Source: an uncultured Prevotella sp.
Lineage (GTDB): Bacteria > Bacteroidota > Bacteroidia > Bacteroidales > Bacteroidaceae
Reading direction: 5' to 3'
Length of the DNA stretch: 6,160 nt
NCBI GenBank assembly: GCA_937874345.1
Contig: CALNBT010000190.1
Span: forward strand, 1 to 6,160
The notes below the pieces were generated by a model. The model saw nothing but the letters and a program-made list of their open reading frames with translations, was not told where the DNA came from and searched no databases. Positions 1 through 6,148 of the stretch are shown here, piece by piece (the stretch's first letter is position 1; each line of letters opens with the position of its first letter). The position numbers and the translations under genes were made by a program.

Positions 1-31
1 GTTGTGAATTGCTTTCAATTTTGTATCTTTG
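1..31 (+). promoter_or_regulatory. Promoter embedded in the CRISPR repeat
   Basis: The repeat starts with GTTG (1-4) and carries TATCTTTG at 24-31, separated by 19 bases. This fits the Bacteroidetes primary sigma factor promoter, with a -33 TTTG/TTG and a -7 TAnnTTTG box about 19-20 bases apart. Transcription would begin a few bases past 31, roughly 36-40, so each RNA would start with about the last 8-12 repeat bases, then a spacer, then the next repeat. Neisseria II-C arrays are known to have promoters inside repeats; applying that to this repeat is inference, but the same box and spacing occur at the tracrRNA gene here. Confidence 0.7.
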
Positions 32-47
32 GCCTAGCATAAACAGC
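1..47 (+). CRISPR. Terminal 47-nt CRISPR repeat (array continues off left edge)
   Basis: The first 47 bases begin GTTGTGAATTGC and end GCATAAACAGC. Length and layout match the 47-nt repeats I recall from Bacteroides II-C loci, which also begin GTTGTGA, contain TATCTTTG and end AAACAGC. Decisive internal evidence is the tracrRNA anti-repeat at 5802-5830, which is complementary to bases 1-29 of this repeat. This fixes the crRNA strand as plus, convergent with the cas genes. No second copy occurs in the window (no repeat starts near 78), so this is the cas2-proximal terminal unit and the array lies to the left. Bases 11-22 can fold (ATTG-CTTT-CAAT). Whether this end is the leader or trailer end cannot be told from one repeat. 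Confidence 0.9.
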
Positions 48-159
48 TTGAATCGTGTAACATTCAATCAAACAGTTCGTTACATTCGAAAATAGAAAAT
101 AAAAAAGTTTATGCTTAAAACATCAAAACCTGCTTTTTGGGCAGGTTTTGATGTTTTAA
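36..159 (+). other. Structured array-boundary region, possible short RNA
   Basis: The plus-strand stretch after the last repeat has nested inverted repeats. Bases 36-44 (AGCATAAAC, within the repeat) are complementary to 107-115 (GTTTATGCT). Inside that loop, TGTAAC at 56-61 pairs with GTTACA at 79-84. The perfect hairpin 115-159 follows at once. The promoter in the terminal repeat would start transcription next to base 36, so a discrete RNA of about 120 nt is possible. It holds no ORF worth calling. This is a fold prediction by eye; AT-rich DNA gives chance stems, and the 62-nt loop of the outer stem weakens the case. Confidence 0.3.
115..159. terminator. 19-bp hairpin terminator, probably bidirectional, at end of cas operon
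   Basis: Bases 115-133 and 141-159 are perfect reverse complements (19 bp) around a 7-nt loop at 134-140. The stem core CATCAAAACCTGC is flanked by AAAA on one side and TTTT on the other, so each strand ends its stem in a T run, the usual form of a bidirectional terminator. On the minus strand a further T6 run follows (complement of 101-106). The cas2 stop codon (158-156) lies inside the stem, leaving no separate 3' spacer. It would end the cas9-cas1-cas2 transcript from the right and any array readthrough from the left. Confidence 0.85.
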
Positions 160-488
160 AATAATTCTAGTTGTTGTCCTGGTGCATCTGCTTTCTTGGG
201 TGTAGAATTTTGAAAAACTTCTATTTCTCCAAATTGTTTATCAGTAATGCAAGTGATGCAGACATTTCCATAAATAGGAAGAAAAGACTTTACTCTCTTA
301 ATATGGACTTGGGCATTTTCCTGACTGGCACAGTGCCTGACATAAATAGAGAACTGAAACATCGTGAAACCATCTTTCTGCAGATTCTTACGAAAAAGCA
401 TATAGGCTCGTTTCTCTTTTTGAGAAACCGTTGGAAGATCAAAAAATACCATCACCCACATCACACGATATTCACTTAGACGATTCAT
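156..488 (-). CDS. cas2: CRISPR-associated endonuclease Cas2 (type II-C)
   Basis: Cas2 is the dimeric core of the Cas1-Cas2 integrase that inserts new spacers. The protein is 110 aa. It begins MNRLSEYRVMWVMVFFDLPT, with the conserved beta-strand-then-Asp of the Cas2 ferredoxin fold (D17 in VFFDLP). GFTMFQFSIYVRHC and HIKRVKSFLP follow, both typical of II-C Cas2, and the C-terminal tail ends in QQLELF. I chose the ATG at 488-486 because family members start at this Met and because it overlaps the cas1 TGA as ATGA, a classic coupled junction. An in-frame ATG further upstream, at 551, would add 21 residues that lie inside cas1 and look unlike Cas2. No Shine-Dalgarno is visible, so translation probably depends on ribosomes finishing cas1. 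The stop codon is within the terminator hairpin. Confidence 0.96.
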   Translation of the reverse strand: MNRLSEYRVMWVMVFFDLPTVSQKEKRAYMLFRKNLQKDGFTMFQFSIYVRHCASQENAQVHIKRVKSFLPIYGNVCITCITDKQFGEIEVFQNSTPKKADAPGQQLELF

Positions 489-1417
489 ACAAAGGAAGGA
501 TAAGCTATTTTTCTGATTTCTCCATGAATACATTTCACCAAACTGGCACATGTGGTTGTTGCGGCAATCATCAGAGGACTTCGCTTATTATCTATTCTAA
601 CATCAAGTACAGGGATTGCCAGTAAATCACGTTTAATTTCAGTTGTCAGTTTGGTGATGTCTTCATATCGTTGCATGACAGAGATTATGAAGTCATCGAC
701 AAAAGGCCGATAAGGCTCCATGATATCATCTGCCAGACAATAAGCATTATATCGGTTATGATGATGGATACCATAAACGGGTAACAAGCCGCTACTAACA
801 AGACTTCTTGCGATAACAGCCCGTAAGATGGCATAACCGTAGTTGAGGAGATGGTTTGGCGACAAGCCATCTCTTGCCCTTATGAAATCAGGGATGGTTG
901 GGAAAATATTCTTCCAGTAATATACCGCTGCCTGGGCTTCAAAGTTGTCAGGATCTCCGCTCTTGACATTACCAGCCATGACCATTAACGGTGCATAAGA
1001 CTTGGTTGTATTTTTCTGCAGACAGAAGCCCTGGTTCTCAATCTTGCTCACAACGGTCTGTTGCCAAAGTTGTTTTCTCAAAGGGAGTGACATGTCGAGT
1101 TGCATTCTGAAGCGCTCGTTTTGAACCGTGTTTCCTTCTAATGGTAGGAGAAGTCCGGTAGGCATGCGCTGATTGTCACATGTGATGAATGCCACTGTAT
1201 TCTGCATCAGTGCTGCAATGAGTCCTTGGGTTATGGTAATCTGGCTGTTGTCGAGGATGACAACACCGATGTCTTCAATGGGTATCGTTGTGACAGCCTG
1301 ATCCTTCAGATTTTCATGCAGATTACTGTGCTCTACATCAGGAAGTTTGATGACCATCTGCTCGTTCTTCAACGAAAGATAAGCCGGATTACCAAAATAC
1401 AAAGTTTTCTTGATCAA
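485..1417 (-). CDS. cas1: CRISPR-associated endonuclease/integrase Cas1 (type II-C)
   Basis: Cas1 catalyses the integration of spacer DNA at the array as a complex with Cas2; in type II systems Cas9 usually helps choose PAM-flanked spacers. The 310-aa length is normal. The N-terminal beta domain starts MIKKTLYFGNPAYLSLKN, and the helical catalytic domain shows the expected metal ligands: E160 in NFEAQAAVYYW, H219 in YGIHHHNRYN, and D230/D231 in LADDIMEPYRP. All appear intact. The start codon is TTG (1417-1415), chosen because homologues begin MIK and no ATG lies nearby in frame. It follows the cas9 stop by only 5 bases, so the gene is in the cas9 operon and probably translationally coupled. 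A TTG start with no Shine-Dalgarno suggests low expression relative to cas9. The 3' end overlaps cas2 by 4 bases. Confidence 0.97.
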   Translation of the reverse strand: MIKKTLYFGNPAYLSLKNEQMVIKLPDVEHSNLHENLKDQAVTTIPIEDIGVVILDNSQITITQGLIAALMQNTVAFITCDNQRMPTGLLLPLEGNTVQNERFRMQLDMSLPLRKQLWQQTVVSKIENQGFCLQKNTTKSYAPLMVMAGNVKSGDPDNFEAQAAVYYWKNIFPTIPDFIRARDGLSPNHLLNYGYAILRAVIARSLVSSGLLPVYGIHHHNRYNAYCLADDIMEPYRPFVDDFIISVMQRYEDITKLTTEIKRDLLAIPVLDVRIDNKRSPLMIAATTTCASLVKCIHGEIRKIAYPSFV

Positions 1418-1422
1418 GGTGT

Positions 1423-4400
1423 TTAGTCTTTAAAAATGATATTCCCCAACAAATCGATTTCAAAGTGGTATGGCTCTATCAAACAATTGAAATTGTTTGG
1501 AACGAATTTAAGGTCACTTTCGTTGGTAGCATTGAGATGGTTTCTTAAATACAACACATCAGCACCTGCATTATTAAATTTCACTACGATATAAAGCCGT
1601 TTTGACAATTCATCCTTTCCCAACTCCTTCAGCTCATCAGGCGTTTCTTTCCACATCAACACCCTTGTGCCTACCTTTAGGATGGCACTCAGTTTATACT
1701 CTACTTTCATTTCTGTAAAGCCGGCATAATAAGGTTCATTGAATAGCTCTTTGGCCAGATCATGATAGTTTCCTGTCTTTACTAAAGCAGCAGCCTCAAA
1801 CGTGTTGATGATTTTGTCCTTACGCACCAACTTTCCTTTCTTGATACCCTCATAAAGCAAGAAGAGATAGTTGCTGTCGTTTTGCGCATAAACTATTTGT
1901 TTATAACTTCGGTCCGGGATGTTGACAAGATTCTTTGTTGATTTCTCGATATTGTGGCGTATCTCCAACGATTTATCTTTCGTCATATAGCCACGACCGG
2001 CAGCCACTTTGCATCTGACATGTCGGATAGGGTTTACCGGTCTTCCATTTTTATCGGCAGTTATCTCATGTCCATATTTGTCTAACATGTAGATATCCTT
2101 ATTGATGGATTCTGTGAATGACAGGCCGTTTTCCATTCTTCTGGTGATGGTCTTGATAATGTTCTCACGTACCATGTGGTCAATGATTTTCACCAGATCT
2201 GCTTCTGATTTGAAAGAATTGATACCAACTCTATTGACCATGGCAATGTCGTTGGACTCAGCATAAACAAATTTTCCATCTTTCATCTCCGGTTTCCTGT
2301 CCATGCCTACTCCTTCTTCCTGTGGAAATCTGATAGCTCCATAATAGGATTCGTTATGAAGGCGTCCGCGTACTGCATCGCCATCAGTCCACTTCTCGAC
2401 CATTTTCCCATCTGCATTCTTTACCATCACTACTTTTCCTCTTGACCTGACTCTTCGCCGATGACTTGTTAACATCTGATCTTTCATATGATGGTTGATA
2501 AGAATATTAGACTCAATAAACTCCCCAACAGACGATACATCCTGTCCAATATGGCAGTCGTCCTTCTCCAGTTCCAACTTTACTCTCAGTCCTTGCAGGT
2601 CCTGAAGGATAGCATTCCGGTAGTTCTGGTTGGTGCTATTTGTAAGAAGTTGCTCCTTTTCCTCTATGTCATAGAACAGATTCAACATGCGATCACGCTT
2701 TGCTGCTATCGGCACTACCGTGAGCGTGGTTGCATCGATGGCATGATGCGAATGTTGATCACGACTCTTCTTTTCATCGATGCTCTGAATGCCAAGAATC
2801 TTTCGGAAGGAAGCTGTTACAGCCCCCTTCTCTACATCAACATTCTGGAAGACACTCTTCAGATATAGCGTAGCATAACGGGCAATGATGCCGGTATCGA
2901 TGAGCTGGCTGTTACGAAATCCCTCTTTAATCTCTGTCATCTTGAAAGTCTCGAGTTTGGCATGCCAATAGTCAAGTTCCATTTTCCAGAGATGGCGTTG
3001 GCGGATACAATTGTCTTTCATGGATTTATCTTGTGTCCGCTTTGACTTCTCCCTCCAAAACTCAACATTCTTCTGTAAGCGTTCCACACGCTCTTCCCAT
3101 TTCTGCAGACGGGGCTTGATGGCCGTGTAACCCATCGCATCGTGTTCATAGTTGGGAAGTTCTGTGGGCATTAGGTTCTTTTTGACAGACCTGTTATAGT
3201 AAGCATCACACAGCGTGAGGTTGCTATCCGAACTGTCGAAAGATTTACTGCGGGGCAACGTGTGTTCGATATCAAAAGCATTACCATCAAATAGATGGGT
3301 GAGGTTGATTGTCTTCCCGGTATAAAGGCAGATGCCGCCTTGTTCGAGCCACAGCTTGTATTTGGTTATATCTTTGGCATAGTAATTGCGTTTGTCGTCT
3401 TTGTAAAGATCTGTTTCCCTCTGTTCTATGGCATACCTTGCCATATCCACATCTGTTTCATTGATGTCACGCTTTGGATAATATTCGCAAAGGATGGCTT
3501 CTAGTTCCTTGTTTTCTTTTTCACGTTCGCGCTGGTAGGTTTCAATGGCCCATCGCAAATTGGCATCACTTAGAAAGCGAGTCGTTTCTACCACAATGCG
3601 AGTATCGTCCCAAGTAATCATTCCCTGTTCAAGCATGGCATTGATTTTGCGACGAAGAATGTTGAGCGTACGCAAAGCGACAGGATTGCGTATGGAACCG
3701 ATATTGGGAGAACCCAGCCGCCACAATTCCCGGTCAAGCTTACCATTGGGAACATCATACAGACTAATCTGTGAAGGATGGTAAAGTTTATCCCACTTAC
3801 TGTGTTCTATATCAGGGTATGTCTCCATCAGATAGGCTTTCAGTCGGTCATCCAGTCGGGGCACTTTATAGAATTCCCGTTTTGATGAACTAAAGAACTG
3901 TTGATAAAGACCGGTCACACCATTTATCAATTCTTCCTGCTCATGAGCATCCATAAGCTCCCAAGTTTTGTTCCCCACATAACCAATGATATGCTTCAGG
4001 ATAGCGCGATGATCATCCTCATCCAGTTGATAAGATGTGTTATGGTCAGCAAAACGGTCTTCAACTTTGGTCGACTTATAATCGGCAATCAGGCTGTTGG
4101 CGATGAAAAAGATATCTTTCTCCTGATCAACAGTTTGCTTGACTGCCTGCAGATAATTGTCTGCGAGTTGATGGATATCGAGATGCGCATCTTTCAAGAT
4201 GTCTGGAATCTTTGCTAAAAGTACGGCGTCAGAATATATTAATCCAAGTGCAAGGAAACGGTTGATATTACGGATAGCTTTGAGGCTAAGCATGGCATAA
4301 CCTGTGTTCAGGGTCGACCAGAGTCTCACAAGCTGCTTGGACTGTTCGTTCTCCCACCCCAGGGACGTGTTGGCAAACTCCGAAACATCCTCAGGATCGT

Positions 4401-5751
4401 CGCTATCAAAACAAACATGCCATAAGTCCATAGCCGAATAGACAACCGGATGTTGTTCATGTGCTTTAGTCTTTCTGCCGTTATGGACTTTTTTACCTTG
4501 CTGTTGCCAGTTCTCCCATCCCTTACCTAGCATTTTTATGAGGCGTGCCGTAATGGGGCAACCGGAGACTGACTGATTATCCTTGAAGTTGATAGTCTTG
4601 TTTGAAACTTCAGCAGAAAGGGGCTGTCCTAGAATCTTTTCCAGCTTTTGTCGTATTTCTGCAAAGGAGAAATCCGACTTCAGTCGGTCTACAAACAGTT
4701 CTTCGTAGATTTGTTGCTTTGCTGACAAAGGAATGGGCCGAAAATCTTCTTCTACAGACAGTCGATATTTAACATTGTTGATCAGTGATAAGGCTCTAAA
4801 TCGTTCATATTCAGGATGGCTTTCAGGACAACGGGCTTTATTGGGCTCAAGTGTACACTTGCCGACAAGCCCCTTCTGTGAGCGCAGCGGCTTTTTAAAG
4901 AAGATGGTTCCTTCACCCTTCTTTTTACTCATCAGACGAACAAAGAGGTCTGATTCGGTTGAAAGTCCTTCCTGAAATCTAAACATTTCAGAGATTTCAT
5001 CCGCATATTGTGACCTTACCGCTTTATAGATGCTGTTTCGAATTCTAATACCCTCGTCTTCCAGACACGCAAAAGCCTGTCCCGCAGTCTTGCAATCGTG
5101 CTCAAGCATATAAGTCGTAAGGTCTTTGGATAACTTCATCTCAGACTTCTTCATCTCCTGTGCAACATCATCAGAAGATATACCTTTTTCTTCGTTTTCC
5201 TGATTGGCAAGAGTCTCGCCTTTGCTACTTTTGAAACCTCTTCGTTGTGCGATATGATAAAGCGCTCTGCCTAGCTTCAAACGATTCTCTGCTTGGGTAA
5301 AATCCAATTGAACAGTGACAAGCTCTCTTCTTAATTGATAAGGACTGGTATAATCTGGTTTTCCATCACCATTGAAATCAAGGGCTATCCATTGAGCAAA
5401 GTTCTGGTCTTCGACAGGATATTCTCTTTTAAGACCACTTACCTTGTCATAGGTCTCCCATTGATGTAACGACTCGTCGCTAATCGGGCAAAGGTCATAT
5501 TTCTTGAGAAGATGTAATGTGGACCATAGCTTTAGTCGACGAGTCTGGTATAATCTACGTGACTGTCTATGTTTGGTTCGTTCAGCAGCAAACGAATATT
5601 CTCCCGTCTTATCTTTTCCAACTCCCGCTTTAAATATGTCAGAAGAGAAATACACAAGTTGATCCTTGAGGTTCTCACCATGGTCAACATCTCTTAAAGC
5701 AAGACCTATCGAACTGGTACCTAAATCCAGTCCTAAAATTTTTTGTGTCAT
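1423..5751 (-). CDS. cas9: CRISPR-associated endonuclease Cas9 (type II-C, large Bacteroidetes form)
   Basis: Cas9 is the RNA-guided nuclease of the locus; it cuts both DNA strands using a crRNA paired with tracrRNA. At 1442 aa it is long for II-C (Neisseria and Campylobacter forms are about 980-1080) but normal for Bacteroidetes. Domains in order: RuvC-I (GLDLGTSSIGLALR, catalytic D9); arginine-rich bridge helix about 57-85; recognition lobe about 86-690, with ALYHIAQRRGFKSSKGE at 163-179 and a conserved GKCTLEP...RCPESHP block near 297-313; RuvC-II with E722 in RIVVETT; HNH about 790-870 with DIEHTLPRS (H830) and N844 and N853; RuvC-III with HHAIDA (H1003, D1006); then the WED/PAM-interacting region to 1442. 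Every expected catalytic residue is present, so the enzyme should be active on both strands. The ATG at 5751 puts D9 at the standard distance. Upstream bases are A-rich with no Shine-Dalgarno, as is usual in Bacteroidetes. It is first in the operon and divergent from tracrRNA. An unusual DFNGDGKPD loop lies at 125-133. Confidence 0.98.
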   Translation of the reverse strand: MTQKILGLDLGTSSIGLALRDVDHGENLKDQLVYFSSDIFKAGVGKDKTGEYSFAAERTKHRQSRRLYQTRRLKLWSTLHLLKKYDLCPISDESLHQWETYDKVSGLKREYPVEDQNFAQWIALDFNGDGKPDYTSPYQLRRELVTVQLDFTQAENRLKLGRALYHIAQRRGFKSSKGETLANQENEEKGISSDDVAQEMKKSEMKLSKDLTTYMLEHDCKTAGQAFACLEDEGIRIRNSIYKAVRSQYADEISEMFRFQEGLSTESDLFVRLMSKKKGEGTIFFKKPLRSQKGLVGKCTLEPNKARCPESHPEYERFRALSLINNVKYRLSVEEDFRPIPLSAKQQIYEELFVDRLKSDFSFAEIRQKLEKILGQPLSAEVSNKTINFKDNQSVSGCPITARLIKMLGKGWENWQQQGKKVHNGRKTKAHEQHPVVYSAMDLWHVCFDSDDPEDVSEFANTSLGWENEQSKQLVRLWSTLNTGYAMLSLKAIRNINRFLALGLIYSDAVLLAKIPDILKDAHLDIHQLADNYLQAVKQTVDQEKDIFFIANSLIADYKSTKVEDRFADHNTSYQLDEDDHRAILKHIIGYVGNKTWELMDAHEQEELINGVTGLYQQFFSSSKREFYKVPRLDDRLKAYLMETYPDIEHSKWDKLYHPSQISLYDVPNGKLDRELWRLGSPNIGSIRNPVALRTLNILRRKINAMLEQGMITWDDTRIVVETTRFLSDANLRWAIETYQREREKENKELEAILCEYYPKRDINETDVDMARYAIEQRETDLYKDDKRNYYAKDITKYKLWLEQGGICLYTGKTINLTHLFDGNAFDIEHTLPRSKSFDSSDSNLTLCDAYYNRSVKKNLMPTELPNYEHDAMGYTAIKPRLQKWEERVERLQKNVEFWREKSKRTQDKSMKDNCIRQRHLWKMELDYWHAKLETFKMTEIKEGFRNSQLIDTGIIARYATLYLKSVFQNVDVEKGAVTASFRKILGIQSIDEKKSRDQHSHHAIDATTLTVVPIAAKRDRMLNLFYDIEEKEQLLTNSTNQNYRNAILQDLQGLRVKLELEKDDCHIGQDVSSVGEFIESNILINHHMKDQMLTSHRRRVRSRGKVVMVKNADGKMVEKWTDGDAVRGRLHNESYYGAIRFPQEEGVGMDRKPEMKDGKFVYAESNDIAMVNRVGINSFKSEADLVKIIDHMVRENIIKTITRRMENGLSFTESINKDIYMLDKYGHEITADKNGRPVNPIRHVRCKVAAGRGYMTKDKSLEIRHNIEKSTKNLVNIPDRSYKQIVYAQNDSNYLFLLYEGIKKGKLVRKDKIINTFEAAALVKTGNYHDLAKELFNEPYYAGFTEMKVEYKLSAILKVGTRVLMWKETPDELKELGKDELSKRLYIVVKFNNAGADVLYLRNHLNATNESDLKFVPNNFNCLIEPYHFEIDLLGNIIFKD

Positions 5752-5766
5752 TTTATTAGATTTTTA

Positions 5767-5797
5767 TTTGATAATTCAGATTAATGTTTTATCTTTG
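5767..5797 (+). promoter_or_regulatory. tracrRNA promoter (Bacteroidetes type)
   Basis: TTTG at 5767-5770 and TATCTTTG at 5790-5797 are separated by exactly 19 bases, a full match to the Bacteroidetes TTTG-N19-TAnnTTTG promoter. It points right and would start RNA a few bases past 5797, at the first bases of the anti-repeat. It lies only 15 bases from the cas9 start codon, so it occupies the cas9 5' untranslated region. Ungapped comparison with repeat bases 1-31 gives 21 of 31 identities. Confidence 0.85.
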
Positions 5798-5801
5798 TAA
5801 T

Positions 5802-5830
5802 AAGATACAATGTGAAAGACTTTTCACAAC
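5802..5830 (+). repeat. tracrRNA anti-repeat
   Basis: Bases 5802-5830 are an imperfect reverse complement of repeat bases 1-29. Read from the repeat side, GTTGTGAA, CTTTCA and TTGTATCTT pair perfectly (23 bp in three blocks); the two gaps hold 3-4 and 2-3 unmatched bases on each side, giving a bulged duplex. The anti-repeat also contains a perfect self-inverted repeat, TGTGAAA (5811-5817) and TTTCACA (5822-5828). Confidence 0.93.
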
Positions 5831-5854
5831 AAGGCTATAAGCCGAAGATCTCTT

Positions 5855-5882
5855 GCCTCTGCGGAAACGTTGAGGCTTTTTT
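5855..5882 (+). terminator. Rho-independent terminator of tracrRNA
   Basis: GCCTCTGCG (5855-5863) pairs with CGTTGAGGC (5868-5876) around a GAAA tetraloop, with one T-T mismatch and one G-T wobble. Six T bases follow (5877-5882). The hairpin serves both as the tracrRNA 3' stem-loop and as the terminator. Confidence 0.9.
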
Positions 5883-5978
5883 ACTGCCATAACGCAACAC
5901 ACATCCATCTTTTGATTTTACACATTAAAGTTCAAATAACGGTTCGGCAAGCATCAGTTTCTATTGTTAAACATCTCA

Positions 5979-6002
5979 ATAGATGATATTTCTATAGATG
6001 AT
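5979..6002 (+). repeat. Short direct repeat, ATAGATGAT twice
   Basis: ATAGATGAT occurs at 5979-5987 and 5994-6002, with starts 15 bases apart. The first copy also forms an inverted repeat with CATCT at 5972-5976 (CATCT-CAAT-AGATG, hairpin 5972-5985). Paired sites of this kind can bind a regulator, but the AT-rich setting makes chance a real alternative and I recognise no known operator. Confidence 0.35.
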
Positions 6003-6140
6003 TGATAAAATATCTTATCGTTGAAGGTATTCATCGAAGAATAGAAAATATACTTTACACAGCTATACACAACATCACTTCTCATTAAAACAAACAGGTT
6101 TGCTGGCTTTTGGGGTCGGTGTTTTTGTCAGTATGATATA

Positions 6141-6148
6141 CAAATATA
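6141..6148 (-). promoter_or_regulatory. Candidate leftward -7 box, possible cas operon promoter
   Basis: On the minus strand this reads TATATTTG, a full match to TAnnTTTG. It is the only perfect leftward match I find between cas9 and the window edge. The matching -33 element would fall near 6168, outside the window, so the promoter cannot be confirmed. If used for the cas operon it would give a leader of about 380 bases that is antisense to tracrRNA. Confidence 0.25.

Larger units (their letters stand above)
5802..5882 (+). ncRNA. tracrRNA
   Basis: This RNA pairs with the repeat part of each crRNA, makes the duplex that RNase III cuts, and is bound by Cas9. It has all the parts in order: a matched promoter just upstream, an anti-repeat (5802-5830), a nexus-like hairpin GGCT-ATA-AGCC at 5833-5843 preceded by AA as in many tracrRNAs, a short linker, and a terminator hairpin (5855-5876) with a T6 tail. 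The length is about 80 nt. The 5' end is inferred from the promoter and could differ by several bases. It is divergent from cas9, so transcription of the cas operon from any promoter further right would run antisense through it. The strand agrees with the plus-strand repeat. Confidence 0.92.

Noticed and set aside
78..124. A degenerate second CRISPR repeat one spacer length after the terminal repeat
   Set aside because: At the expected place only scattered T- and A-rich matches occur; neither GTTGTGA nor TATCTTTG is present.
107..129. A second anti-repeat beside the terminal repeat
   Set aside because: Nine bases (107-115) match the reverse complement of repeat 36-44 exactly, but continuing the match into 116-129 needs several gaps in A-rich DNA. 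The match is also outside the part of the repeat used for tracrRNA pairing.
171..479. Open plus-strand frame opposite cas2, and similar plus-strand frames opposite cas1 and cas9 (for example 3901-4218)
   Set aside because: All lie antisense to strongly conserved cas genes and their translations show no recognisable domain.
489..551. Longer cas2 reading frame starting at the ATG at 551
   Set aside because: The extra 21 residues lie inside cas1 and do not resemble the Cas2 N-terminus. The Met at 488 matches family starts and makes an ATGA junction with cas1.
6040..6050. AATAGAAAATA shared with 91-101, as possible flanking direct repeats of a mobile unit around the locus
   Set aside because: It is an 11-base low-complexity match in AT-rich DNA, and neither copy sits at the edge of a recognisable element; no transposase is present.
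6091..6102. Hairpin CAAAC-AG-GTTTG as a terminator of a gene to the right
   Set aside because: The loop would be 2 nt and the stem is short, with a poor T run; not a convincing terminator.
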